Assembly: GCF_900128945.1 (NCBI RefSeq) | Contig: NZ_FQUD01000003.1 | Coordinates: forward strand, 930,001-994,000 | Direction of reading: 5' to 3' | Origin: Chryseobacterium sp. OV279 | Lineage (GTDB): Bacteria > Bacteroidota > Bacteroidia > Flavobacteriales > Weeksellaceae | DNA length: 64,000 nt | Part shown: piece by piece, positions 53,491 through 61,648 of the stretch | How the letters are laid out: each line of letters begins with the position of its first letter | How positions within the stretch are numbered: the first letter of the stretch is position 1 | Position numbers and translations under genes: made by a program | The notes under the pieces: model-generated | Databases searched by the model: none | Seen by the model: only the letters and a program-made list of their open reading frames with translations | Told to the model about the DNA's origin: nothing

Positions 53491-53518
53491 TAAAAACAAA
53501 ATCCCCAATATGTGGGTT

Positions 53519-53553
53519 GCCCCTAAAGAGTCTAACTTTTTAGGGGCATTTTT
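53519..53553 (+). terminator. Terminator of the TPR gene
   Basis: Stem GCCCCTAAA (53519-53527) with TTTAGGGGC (53539-53547) and a T-run. Confidence 0.8.
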
Positions 53554-53640
53554 ATTTAAAATCCTTGATTACAACCGATAATAAAATATCAGCTTAGTAG
53601 AACTTTACGTTTTGATACATTAAGCCAGTCAAAATCTTTT

Positions 53641-53739
53641 TTTAAACGCAAAGTTTTAAAATCATGCTTTATATTCTAGGAAGGCAAAGGAAAGAATCAA
53701 TTTCATTGATGAAGCGGATGGAGAAACTTGAAAACAGTT
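53641..53739 (+). repeat. ACGCAAAG intergenic repeat, copy B
   Basis: AACGCAAAGTTTTAAAATC, ATGCTTTATATTC, GGCAAAGGAAAGAATCAATT, GATGAAGCGGATGGAGAAAC, in the same order as at 11353. It fills much of the 315-bp gap between the TPR gene and the YdeI-type gene; the rest shows no gene. Confidence 0.65.
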
Positions 53740-53805
53740 CATACTGATTTATTCTCTTTTGTAATCTGTAGTTTTCTTCTAAGATTTTGGATTGGATGAT
53801 TTAAT

Positions 53806-54294
53806 TTAATCAATTCTTTTACCAAAGAAATCAGTTTCGCCGTGGAGGTGCCGCATAATCTTTTCAATATTTCGCTCTATGCTGGCTTCTGTTTTCAGGT
53901 TGTTGATATAGCGGATCAGTTCGTTTCTTCTTGACGGGATCAGGTTTTCAAAATTACGGGTGGCTACCAGACTCCCTTTAATTGCTTCATCCAGCCTGGG
54001 ATGAATGGAAATACTTCTGTCCGAATTATCAAATTCTAAAACAATTTCAAGCATTTCTCCTATTCTTTTGGAGGAGTTTTTCAGCATCAGCAAGTTGACA
54101 TACAGCCTCCATTCCCCTAAATATTTCATCAGGTTCTGTTGAAATTCTTTTCCATTCACGGTTCCCTTTACAGGTATAGGGCTTTTATCCTTCCCTGCTG
54201 CCTTGAAAATTTCATTCAAAATCTCATCAGGAACGAAAACAAAAGGATTGATACCGATAATTTCCAGTATGGCTGTAAAGCTGCTGTTTTTCAT
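53806..54294 (-). CDS. YdeI/OmpD-associated (DUF1905) family protein
   Basis: 162 residues from ATG 54294. The first ~85 residues (FTAILEIIGINPFVFVPDEILNEIF, PVKGTVNGKEFQQNLMKYLGEWRLYVN) form a DUF1905 domain, and the C-terminal helices with RLDEAIKGS and IPSRRNELIRYINNLKTEASIERNIEKIMRHLHG are the OmpD-associated YdeI part. Function unknown. An in-frame TTG at 54303 would overlap the -7 element, and the ATG lies only six bases behind it, so the mRNA is probably leaderless. Confidence 0.82.
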   Translation of the reverse strand: MKNSSFTAILEIIGINPFVFVPDEILNEIFKAAGKDKSPIPVKGTVNGKEFQQNLMKYLGEWRLYVNLLMLKNSSKRIGEMLEIVLEFDNSDRSISIHPRLDEAIKGSLVATRNFENLIPSRRNELIRYINNLKTEASIERNIEKIMRHLHGETDFFGKRID

Positions 54295-54300
54295 GTTTAA

Positions 54301-54308
54301 CAAAGATA
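54301..54308 (-). promoter_or_regulatory. -7 element of the YdeI/DUF1905 gene
   Basis: Minus-strand TATCTTTG ends six bases before ATG 54294. Transcription normally starts 5-7 bases after this element, suggesting a leaderless mRNA. Confidence 0.5.
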
Positions 54309-54329
54309 ATATTTTATGGTGAATGAGTT

Positions 54330-54470
54330 GTGGGGTACGGGTTATGGGTTTGAGAGTCGGAGAGTTTGAGAGTTTGAGGGTCTTGGAATATCAATTGTTT
54401 TAAGGAGTTAGTATAAAAGTCTCATGTCTGATGTCTTGTGTCTGACATCTGACATCTGACAAAATTAAAA
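54330..54470. repeat. G-rich and TCTGACAT-type intergenic repeat words
   Basis: GAGAGTCGGAGAGTTTGAGAG appears, with TGGGTTTGAGAGT, then CTGATGTCTTGTGTCTGACATC and a tandem CTGACATCTGACATCTGAC run. The words resemble those at 20.86 kb and 48.5 kb. Confidence 0.45.
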
Positions 54471-54494
54471 TTTTCCACTCACGCAGGGATTCAT

Positions 54495-54502
54495 TATCTT
54501 TG
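54495..54502 (+). promoter_or_regulatory. -7 element of fsa
   Basis: TATCTTTG, 23 bases before ATG 54526. No TTG at the usual distance (TTTTCC lies there). Confidence 0.55.
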
Positions 54503-54525
54503 CATTAATAAATCTATCAAACGAA

Positions 54526-55179
54526 ATGAAATTTTTTATTGACACAGCTAATCTGGAACAGATCAAAGAAGCAAGAGACCTTGGAATTTTAGATGGTGTA
54601 ACCACTAATCCTTCATTGATGGCCAAAGAAGGAATTCAGGGAAATGAAGCGATCAAGAACCACTATAAGGCGATTTGCGAGATTGTAGACGGAGATATTT
54701 CTGCTGAAGTACTTTCTACGACGTACGAAGAAATGATCAAGGAAGGTGAAGAACTGGCAGCGATCCACCCGAATATCGTGGTAAAAATCCCAATGATCAA
54801 AGACGGGATCAAGGCATTAAAATATTTCTCTGATAAAGGGATCAGAACGAACTGTACACTTATTTTCTCTGCAGGGCAAGCGCTTTTAGCAGCTAAAGCA
54901 GGAGCTACTTACGTTTCTCCTTTCTTAGGAAGACTGGATGATATCTCTACAGACGGACTGGGTCTTATTCAGGAGATCAGATTAATTTTTGACAACTATA
55001 TGTATGAAACTGAGATCCTGGCAGCATCTATCCGTCATTCTATGCACATCATCGACTGTGCTAAAATCGGGGCAGATGTCATCACTTCTCCACTTCCTCC
55101 GATCTTGAGCTTATTAAAGCACCCATTAACGGACAGCGGACTGGCTCAGTTTATCGCAGATTCTCAGAAATTAGCTTAA
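54526..55179 (+). CDS. fsa: Fructose-6-phosphate aldolase / short transaldolase
   Basis: 217 residues. The N-terminal MKFFIDTANLEQIKEARDLG, the GVTTNPSLM loop, and the Schiff-base Lys87 in VVKIPM are typical. The DxGA-type C-terminal strand TSPLPPILSLLKHPLTDSGLAQF completes the barrel. The enzyme works in the non-oxidative pentose phosphate area. A strong -7 element and a terminator mark a single-gene unit. Confidence 0.93.
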   Translation: MKFFIDTANLEQIKEARDLGILDGVTTNPSLMAKEGIQGNEAIKNHYKAICEIVDGDISAEVLSTTYEEMIKEGEELAAIHPNIVVKIPMIKDGIKALKYFSDKGIRTNCTLIFSAGQALLAAKAGATYVSPFLGRLDDISTDGLGLIQEIRLIFDNYMYETEILAASIRHSMHIIDCAKIGADVITSPLPPILSLLKHPLTDSGLAQFIADSQKLA

Positions 55180-55211
55180 TTATTGAAAAGCTATTCAGAT
55201 ATAAAGGGGCT

Positions 55212-55238
55212 GTCTCAAAATTGAGACGGTCTTTTTTT
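55212..55238 (+). terminator. fsa terminator
   Basis: Stem GTCTCAA-AA-TTGAGAC (55212-55227) followed by GGTC and seven T. Confidence 0.8.
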
Positions 55239-55320
55239 ATTAGTTTTCAACGCAAAGTCCGATTTTGATTCTTTACTTTTCTTTAAATTCAGTATCACCT
55301 AAAGTAAAAAAATTAAAAAA

Positions 55321-55402
55321 TTTAACGCAAAGATTTCATGCTATATCTCCTGATTTTAAGGTAAGCAAAGAGGTGCGAATGTGCCACTGAATAAGCGGAC
55401 GT
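55321..55402 (+). repeat. ACGCAAAG intergenic repeat, copy C (partner of inverted copy D)
   Basis: AACGCAAAGATTTCATGCT, then GGTAAGCAAAGAGG and GAATAAGCGGACG. Within the 429-bp gap between fsa and the GLPGLI gene it is followed by an inverted relative at 55409-55495. A partial ACGCAAAG also occurs at 55249. No gene was seen in the gap. Confidence 0.6.
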
Positions 55403-55408
55403 TTTATA

Positions 55409-55495
55409 CACACGCTTCATCGAATCAATTGAAATTGATTCTCTACTTTGCATTCCTGAAATATAAAGTATGATCTTCAAACTTTGCGTTTAATA
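55409..55495 (-). repeat. ACGCAAAG intergenic repeat, inverted copy D
   Basis: On the minus strand: AAACGCAAAGTTTGAAGATC, ATACTTTATATTTC, GCAAAGTAGAGAATCAATTT, GATGAAGCGTG, the same words as copies A and B. Copies C and D face each other with 6 bp between. Confidence 0.65.
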
Positions 55496-55542
55496 AAATT
55501 ACTCCTTTTGCCGGAAACCAGTCTTACATAATAAACGACAAA

Positions 55543-55577
55543 AATAATCCCCGGAACTTTTAGATTCGGGGATTATT
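55543..55577. terminator. Terminator behind the first-listed GLPGLI gene
   Basis: Stem AATAATCCCC (55543-55552) with GGGGATTATT (55568-55577), followed on the minus strand by TTTTTGTCG. Confidence 0.72.
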
Positions 55578-55608
55578 CCTGGGAAGTTTTTTAGACAACT
55601 TCATTCTT

Positions 55609-56469
55609 TTATTTCAACAGATCCAGTTCCAGAATATTATTTTCTTTTTTAATTTGATTAATCAATTGCATTTCTCTCTCCTTTCTCTTCGCATTAGAAG
55701 TTTTTACCAGTTTTCCTGAATCATCAATTTCCAAAACATCACGGCTTTGTGCCTGCATCAGCTTTTCACTTTTCATCGGATCTTTACAATAATCTTTAAA
55801 AGCTTGTTTATATTTTGTTTCATTCAATTTAATAAGGTTAAAACCATTCTCTCCGGAATTCTTCCATTCATATCCTTCCGGAAGTTTTTTAATTCCCTTT
55901 AGTTCGAATGAATGCGTCTGGCTGGAATCCTCTAACTTTACAATGAGTCCGGGAAGCCCATAAAATTTATAGGGTCCGTCCTGAATGAGCAAGTCTGTGG
56001 TAAACCATGCAGTCCATTTTCTGCCTGCAAATTCGCAAACAGCTTTTTGAGCTGCCAGTTCTCCGATCTTTGCTTTGTCAGGAAGAATTTTCCATTTTTG
56101 TTTTCTTCTCTCCTCTACCATATACCTATCAATACCCAGAGAATTGAAAAAAATTACCGAATAATCAGGATATGACTTTTCAACACTATAACGAATTTTG
56201 CCTTTGAATTTAATTTTTGAAAAATCCGTCTCTATTCCACGCTTAACATGCATATCCATAGCAGCAGCCCAAATAGAATCTGATTTAAAGACATCGCTGC
56301 TGTAAAAATTAGATCCCTTCGGAATAACATCCAGAAACATTATTTCAGTCTCTTGGACATCTCTTGCTGTAGAATCAATGCTGAACTTATACTCATAAAT
56401 GAATCTCTGACTCTGAGCACAGACTGAAAGGGTTAATAGGAGAATGAATAAGGTAATTACTTTTTTCAT
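55609..56469 (-). CDS. GLPGLI family protein (paralogue 1)
   Basis: 286 residues with signal peptide (VITLFILLLTLSVCAQ). The name motif lies in the stretch QDGPYKFYGLPGLIVKLED (about 165-185), preceded by GRKWTAWFTTDLL. The family is common in Bacteroidota, surface- or periplasm-located, function unknown. It starts eight bases behind the maa-type gene, so the two are probably cotranscribed. Two further paralogues lie 1-3 kb upstream on the same strand. Confidence 0.88.
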   Translation of the reverse strand: MKKVITLFILLLTLSVCAQSQRFIYEYKFSIDSTARDVQETEIMFLDVIPKGSNFYSSDVFKSDSIWAAAMDMHVKRGIETDFSKIKFKGKIRYSVEKSYPDYSVIFFNSLGIDRYMVEERRKQKWKILPDKAKIGELAAQKAVCEFAGRKWTAWFTTDLLIQDGPYKFYGLPGLIVKLEDSSQTHSFELKGIKKLPEGYEWKNSGENGFNLIKLNETKYKQAFKDYCKDPMKSEKLMQAQSRDVLEIDDSGKLVKTSNAKRKEREMQLINQIKKENNILELDLLK

Positions 56470-56477
56470 GATAATGA

Positions 56478-57053
56478 TTAAGATGATTTTAAATTTTCTT
56501 CAACATTTTTAATTATCCTGCAAGGATTTCCGACAGCAACAGCATAATCAGGAATATCTTTGGTGACTACACTTCCCGCACCTATCACTGCATTATTTCC
56601 GATCGAAACTCCCGGAAGAACCACGACATTTCCTCCCAACCACACATTGTCTCCTATTTTGATAGGATGGGCATATTCGAGGCCTTCATTTCTCTGTTTT
56701 GCATCAAGCGGATGTCCGGCAGTATAAAAACTACAGTTGGGTCCGATGAAGACATTATCTCCGAACGTTACCTTTGCACAATCCAGAATAATCAAATTAT
56801 GATTGGCATAAAAGTTCTCTCCCACTTCAATATTATACCCGTAATCACACCAGAAATTAGGCTCGATACAGATGTGTTCTTCAGTTTTTCCTAGGATTTT
56901 CCTGATTAATTTATTTCTGTTTTCGGCATCAGAGTTCTTCAGCTGGTTATATTCCAGGCATAGATCTTTAACAGCAATTCTTTCATTGATGAGCTCCTGA
57001 TCATAATTAGCATTATATAAAAGTCCCGCCTTACATTTTTCCTTTTCTGTCAT
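56478..57053 (-). CDS. maa: Maltose/galactoside O-acetyltransferase-type enzyme
   Basis: 191 residues from ATG 57053, where MTEKEKCKAGLLYNANYDQEL matches the usual start (an in-frame TTG 57068 is upstream). The left-handed beta-helix hexapeptide repeats are visible, as in IKIGDNVWLGGNVVVLPGVSIGNNAVIGAGSVVTKDIPDY, along with the active-site His in FYTAGHPLDAKQR. It acetylates a sugar from acetyl-CoA. It is inserted between two GLPGLI paralogues. Confidence 0.9.
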   Translation of the reverse strand: MTEKEKCKAGLLYNANYDQELINERIAVKDLCLEYNQLKNSDAENRNKLIRKILGKTEEHICIEPNFWCDYGYNIEVGENFYANHNLIILDCAKVTFGDNVFIGPNCSFYTAGHPLDAKQRNEGLEYAHPIKIGDNVWLGGNVVVLPGVSIGNNAVIGAGSVVTKDIPDYAVAVGNPCRIIKNVEENLKSS

Positions 57054-57103
57054 AATATTAGGATTCAAAGTTTAGAGTTTCAAGATACAATAATACCAAA
57101 AAA

Positions 57104-57133
57104 AACAGGATAGTCATAAATAACCATCCTGTT
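57104..57133. terminator. Terminator of the second-listed GLPGLI gene
   Basis: Stem AACAGGAT (57104-57111) with ATCCTGTT (57126-57133), followed on the minus strand by a T-run. Confidence 0.68.
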
Positions 57134-57148
57134 CAAAAATTACATATA

Positions 57149-58048
57149 TTATCTGATCAGATCCGGTTCGATCGGATTATTGTTTTTCTGAAACCCGGCC
57201 TTAATTCTCCCTTCTACTTCTTTTAATACCTTATTGGGGTCTGAGATCTCTTTCCCGTCTGAAGTTCTAAAAATAAGATAGGGCGTCCTGGCATTTGGAT
57301 CACCTCCGTTCTTCATCATCATTTCTCTCATATTTTTGTTAGGGTCATTCACGTAAGTTTTCCATACTTTTTTATACTGATCTTTTGTAATCTCCACGGC
57401 TTTTCCGCCCATTGCCACATTGTCAGGAAGCCGGTTTTCTTTTTCTTCTGAAGGATTCTTTATCACCTTATTTCCAACAAGAGTCATGATGTGCGAGCCT
57501 GTTGTATCCTCTATCTTTACGATCAGCCCCGGAAGGCCATAGAATTTATACGGGCCATCCTGAAAAGGAATATCCGGTGAAAACCAGGCGATCCATTCTC
57601 TTCCGCCATAAGTGGTTAATGCTTTTTGTGTATTGTATTCCCCGATCTTCCGGGTATCCGGAAAAATCTTCCACTCTGGTTTTTTATCTTCCTTTACTTT
57701 ATATCTATCATTGTTAATACGTGTAAAAAGATAAGTTTTAAAATCCGGATAATCTTTAGTCACAGTGTAATCCTGGCCTGGTGTATTCCTACTTGCCCTG
57801 ATACTTCCGGTAACGGAATTAATCTGTTTCTCAATAGCTGTCTTTGAAGTAGAATCCGTAATCAATTTCTCTTGACTGTAGTAATAAACCGAGCTATTTT
57901 TCTGAATGTCCAGAATCATCATTTCCTTCTTCACTTCTTCTTTATTGTTAAAATCCGGACTGTACGTGTATTGATAATAGAATCTGTTGACCTGCGCTTG
58001 GGCCAATAGGCTCAGTAATGCCATTACAATAAAATATTTTTTTTTCAT
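57149..58048 (-). CDS. GLPGLI family protein (paralogue 2)
   Basis: 299 residues, signal peptide (YFIVMALLSLLAQAQ). GREWIAWFSPDIPFQDGPYKFYGLPGLIVKIED carries the family motif. It is clearly a paralogue of the genes at 55609 and 58219, for example sharing KPEWKIFPD, GEYNTQKALTTYGGR and VTKDYPDF. Its own terminator at 57104 separates it from the acetyltransferase gene. Function unknown. Confidence 0.9.
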   Translation of the reverse strand: MKKKYFIVMALLSLLAQAQVNRFYYQYTYSPDFNNKEEVKKEMMILDIQKNSSVYYYSQEKLITDSTSKTAIEKQINSVTGSIRASRNTPGQDYTVTKDYPDFKTYLFTRINNDRYKVKEDKKPEWKIFPDTRKIGEYNTQKALTTYGGREWIAWFSPDIPFQDGPYKFYGLPGLIVKIEDTTGSHIMTLVGNKVIKNPSEEKENRLPDNVAMGGKAVEITKDQYKKVWKTYVNDPNKNMREMMMKNGGDPNARTPYLIFRTSDGKEISDPNKVLKEVEGRIKAGFQKNNNPIEPDLIR

Positions 58049-58160
58049 AATTTATATTTTTTTCGGTCTGTTTCAATATAAAAAGCTTTTGCACTCAATC
58101 AGTGACAAGGCTTAAAGGTACTCTTATCCGCCGACATTATTTTTTTTAAGTTCATTATTA

Positions 58161-58197
58161 AAAAAACAGGATGACTTAGAAAATCATCCTGTTTTTT
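58161..58197. terminator. Terminator of the third-listed GLPGLI gene
   Basis: Stem AAAAAACAGGATGA (58161-58174) with TCATCCTGTTTTTT (58184-58197), perfect 14-bp arms. Confidence 0.85.
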
Positions 58198-58218
58198 TAT
58201 CACGTAGAAACCGGTTGC

Positions 58219-59109
58219 TTATTTATACAGTTCCGGCTCTATTTTATTATTATTTTTGGCTACTTCTTCTTTTGCTCTTTTTTCGATATTCCTGTACATT
58301 TCATTCATATCAATACTTTTTCCATCTGCATTTTTCATGTTGACAACGGCGCCTGCGGGAAGTGTGCTCATGGTCTGTTTCATATCTTTGGTAGGATCAG
58401 TAAGATAGTCTTTCCATGCTTTTTTAAACTGCTTTTTGGTGACTTCAATTTCTTTTCCTCCTATTCCAATCATGGTCAATCCCGGTATCTGAAGATCTTC
58501 ATCTGAAGCGGCTTCCGTTTTCTTATTTCCAATTAAAGTTATAATATGGGATCCTGTTTTGTCTTCAATTTTTACAATAAGTCCCGGCAATCCATAAAAT
58601 TTATACGGTCCATCCTGAAAAGGAATATCTGTGGTAAACCAAGCCGTCCAGGTCCTTCCTCCATAGTTGGTTGTGGCTTTTTGCGTATTGTAATCTCCGA
58701 TCTTTTCCTTATCGGGAAGGATTTTCCATTCTGGTTTCTGATCTTCCGCTACTTTATAGGTGGTATTTCCTACTTTTTCAGAAAAAGACATGCTGTAGTC
58801 CGGGTACTTTTTGGTAACGCTTGTGAAAATAGTTCCCGGTTTTATATTTTTCTTGATATTAATACTTCCTCCAAATCCGCCTTTCATCTGCTTGGCAATA
58901 TCAGCTTTTGTGATAGAATCTGAAATAAATTTTTCACGGCTGTAATACTTTGATCCGCTTTTATTAATATCCAAAAGCATAATATCACTTTTCACTTCTG
59001 CTCTGTTCGTAGAATCTGCAATGTATTTGTAATCATAAAAGAATCTGTTGACCTGTGCATGGGCGAATACACTTAAAAATGCCAATAGAACGAAATAATT
59101 TCTTTTCAT
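58219..59109 (-). CDS. GLPGLI family protein (paralogue 3)
   Basis: 296 residues with signal peptide (YFVLLAFLSVFAHAQ). The motif region GRTWTAWFTTDIPFQDGPYKFYGLPGLIVKIED is almost identical to paralogue 2, and the C-terminus EVAKNNNKIEPELYK resembles its IEPDLIR end. It sits between terminators at 58161 and 59144. It follows the M56 gene in transcription direction. Confidence 0.9.
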   Translation of the reverse strand: MKRNYFVLLAFLSVFAHAQVNRFFYDYKYIADSTNRAEVKSDIMLLDINKSGSKYYSREKFISDSITKADIAKQMKGGFGGSINIKKNIKPGTIFTSVTKKYPDYSMSFSEKVGNTTYKVAEDQKPEWKILPDKEKIGDYNTQKATTNYGGRTWTAWFTTDIPFQDGPYKFYGLPGLIVKIEDKTGSHIITLIGNKKTEAASDEDLQIPGLTMIGIGGKEIEVTKKQFKKAWKDYLTDPTKDMKQTMSTLPAGAVVNMKNADGKSIDMNEMYRNIEKRAKEEVAKNNNKIEPELYK

Positions 59110-59143
59110 AACTGATGTCTTTTGCTTTGTTTAAAAAAAATTA

Positions 59144-59174
59144 AAGCTTTGCCAATGAGCTATTGACAAAGCTT
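59144..59174. terminator. Terminator of the BlaI-M56 operon
   Basis: Stem AAGCTTTG (59144-59151) with CAAAGCTT (59167-59174); on the minus strand it is followed by AATTTTTTTT. Confidence 0.75.
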
Positions 59175-59183
59175 AAGGGTACT

Positions 59184-61229
59184 TTATTTCTTTGTCTGAA
59201 TTCTGATTTCTCCGCTTTTATTGCCATCCGTGCTTTGCTTGTTCACAATCACGCTCGAAATTTTTTCCGGTTTCAGGGCCTGAGCTTCTTCTTTGGACAC
59301 TTCTTTTCCGTCTATATAAACTTTTAAGTTATCCCAGCTATTAACATTAAATTTTTTAACCCCATTCATGGTAATGTTTCCGTTACCATCTCTCTTCAAA
59401 TAATCAGCCTGCATGACGATGGTTCTCGATTTTTCACTAAGCTTATCATAGTCTGTCCCATTATAAACATAAACGTTTCCGCCTCCATTTTCTGCAAGTC
59501 TTTTAGTTACATCCAGTCTGATTCTTTCACCCAACTGTCTTGCTTTTTCGCCATCCATTCTTGCTTTTTCACCTGCTATACGGGCTTGTTCTCCTGCCAG
59601 TCTTCCAATTTCACCGGCTTTCATCGCTTCAATTCGGGCTTTATCTCCGGCTAACCTCCCGATTTCTCCAGCTTTCATTCCTTCAATCCTTGCTTTTTCG
59701 CCGGCTATTCTTGCAATCTGACCTTGCTGTCTGGCTTCTTCACCCATCTGTCTGGCTTTTTCACCTGCTTTTATGGCCTCAGCTCTTGCTTTTTCAGCTA
59801 TTTTTATGGCTGCTTTCCTTTCTTTCATCGCTTTTCGGGCTTCTTTTTCTGTAAGCGGACCGAAATTCTGGTAACCGGTATCATTAAATCTGTAAAGCCT
59901 TACTCCATTAGCATTTCTAGATGCAGGAGGTACTGGCGGAACTCCAAGGAAATCCATATTCAAATTGGATAAATCCGGTATTTCTACCCCTATCTTCTCA
60001 AGCTCTTTCGTTTTGTTTTTCCATTCATCTGACTGGAAAAATTCATTTACTTTTTTGGCTTCTGCTACAGACATCGTCATAGCCATTTTAAAATCATCAG
60101 AACTGGTAATGGCACCTAACTCTCCTGACAGGTCACTGATTTCATCAATTTTCCTTTGAAATTCTTTGCTTTCGGGTTTTAAATTTTTCAGCGCTTTACT
60201 TTTTTCTTCAATCTTCTTTCCAAGCTCTGTCAGTTTTTTCTCATTGGCAGACTGTGTGGAATATTTAGGCTCTATAGCTTCTTTTCTTTCAATTTTTTCA
60301 GGTCTTACCGTATCTTTTTTGATCTGAGCAACGGCATCCTCAATCGCTATGTTTGTTTCTTTAATTTCTTTGTTCTTGGCATTTACCATATAGGCAAAGG
60401 CTACTGAAAATAAAACCGGTAATGCAAAAATTCTACGCGCATATCCGAATTTGGTTTTTGGTTTTTGTAACATTTTGAGTCGTTTTTTTAGATTTGAACT
60501 TAGAAACGGACTGGCTGCAGGCAACTGTGTTCCGGAAAAGTGGCTTGCTAAAAGCATCTGCGCAAATGCTTTGGTGTCCGATTGTTTGACGGCTTTTTTA
60601 TCCGCCAGGTATTCGTGGATCAGGCTGATCTCTTTTTTAATGATATGAAAAAACGGATTGAACCAGAAAACAGACGTGATGATCTCAATAAATATCTTAT
60701 CGAAGGAGTGTTTCTGTTCAATGTGTACCATTTCATGTTTTAAAATCTGTTCTCCCACATCAGAATTGAGTGTGATGGTGTTTTTCCAGAATAGATTTTT
60801 GAAGTATGAAAACGGAGCTTCATTCAGGTCTGTACGGTAAAAATTGATCCCGTCAAAACTTTCTTTTTGAAACTGTTTCTTAAGTTGTTGGATCTTTAAA
60901 ATTCCAAAAATCAACTTCCCTAAAAAATAGAGAGAAACCAGTCCCAAAGCTGAAAAAATAATTCTAAAATAAATGTGACCATTGTCTATGTTTTTTTCTG
61001 AATTAAAATTTTGTATCTTATCAAGAAGCATATATAAATCACTATTCACTTCTATCGTAAAATCATCTACCCGGATGAGGGGCAGCAGCAGCGATATCAC
61101 CATGGCACCCAACAGATAAAATCTGTTATAATGATGGAATGTCTTGTCTTTTAAAGACAACTGATAGTATAAAAACATTACACCGGAGCTTAAAATTACT
61201 TTTCCAAAGTATAGAAGTACAGTTTCCAT
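59184..61229 (-). CDS. M56-family (BlaR1-like) membrane metallopeptidase
   Basis: 681 residues. Membrane segments at about 5-22, 38-52, 88-110 and one near 270. The zinc motif HEMVH (165-169) and a downstream EYLADKKAV Glu are in the cytosolic loop, as in BlaR1/MecR1. The penicillin-binding sensor of true BlaR1 is absent; instead there is a periplasmic coiled region of heptad-like repeats (about 466-570, units like RLAGEQA/RIAGEKA) and a C-terminal plug-like domain (WDNLKVYIDGKEVSKEEAQALKPEKISSVIV). It probably cleaves the adjacent BlaI-type repressor on an unknown signal. Six bases separate the two genes. Confidence 0.9.
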   Translation of the reverse strand: METVLLYFGKVILSSGVMFLYYQLSLKDKTFHHYNRFYLLGAMVISLLLPLIRVDDFTIEVNSDLYMLLDKIQNFNSEKNIDNGHIYFRIIFSALGLVSLYFLGKLIFGILKIQQLKKQFQKESFDGINFYRTDLNEAPFSYFKNLFWKNTITLNSDVGEQILKHEMVHIEQKHSFDKIFIEIITSVFWFNPFFHIIKKEISLIHEYLADKKAVKQSDTKAFAQMLLASHFSGTQLPAASPFLSSNLKKRLKMLQKPKTKFGYARRIFALPVLFSVAFAYMVNAKNKEIKETNIAIEDAVAQIKKDTVRPEKIERKEAIEPKYSTQSANEKKLTELGKKIEEKSKALKNLKPESKEFQRKIDEISDLSGELGAITSSDDFKMAMTMSVAEAKKVNEFFQSDEWKNKTKELEKIGVEIPDLSNLNMDFLGVPPVPPASRNANGVRLYRFNDTGYQNFGPLTEKEARKAMKERKAAIKIAEKARAEAIKAGEKARQMGEEARQQGQIARIAGEKARIEGMKAGEIGRLAGDKARIEAMKAGEIGRLAGEQARIAGEKARMDGEKARQLGERIRLDVTKRLAENGGGNVYVYNGTDYDKLSEKSRTIVMQADYLKRDGNGNITMNGVKKFNVNSWDNLKVYIDGKEVSKEEAQALKPEKISSVIVNKQSTDGNKSGEIRIQTKK

Positions 61230-61235
61230 AGTCTG

Positions 61236-61601
61236 CTAATTTTTCTTTTTGAGTTCGTCCAGAAGCATTTCAAGGTCTTCCACGGTCATTTCATTTTTTT
61301 CTACCAGAAAAGAAACCGCACTTTTATAAGATCCTTTAAAATAATTTTTCACAAGACTTTTCATCGTTTTTCCGGAATACTGCTCTTGAGTGACCAGTGG
61401 GAAATACTCATGCTGTCTTCCGTATACATGATAGTCTACGAATTCTTTATCCTTCAATACTTTTAAAATCGTAGAGACTGTATTGGTGTGAGGCTTCGGT
61501 TCCGGAAACAGATCGAGAACATCTTTCAGAAATCCTTTTTCCAGTTTCCATAAATACTGCATCACCTGCTCTTCCGCTTTCGTTAAATTCTGAATTTTCA
61601 T
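61236..61601 (-). CDS. BlaI/MecI-family transcriptional repressor
   Basis: 121 residues from ATG 61601; the longer frame to 61619 adds MINEKD. The winged helix contains LTKAEEQVMQYLWKLEKGFLKDVLDLFPEPKPHTNTVSTILKVLKDKEFVDYHVYGRQHEYFPLV, the typical BlaI pattern. The C-terminal dimer helices follow. It represses its own operon until cleaved by the M56 partner. Dyads flank its promoter at 61649-61717. Confidence 0.93.
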   Translation of the reverse strand: MKIQNLTKAEEQVMQYLWKLEKGFLKDVLDLFPEPKPHTNTVSTILKVLKDKEFVDYHVYGRQHEYFPLVTQEQYSGKTMKSLVKNYFKGSYKSAVSFLVEKNEMTVEDLEMLLDELKKKN

Positions 61602-61648
61602 ATCCTTTTCATTTATCATTATTGTGACCGGAATACTATTGAATCCTA

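Noticed and set aside
59540..59854. Leucine/phenylalanine-rich plus-strand frame
   Set aside because: It is the shadow of the heptad repeats in the M56 gene.
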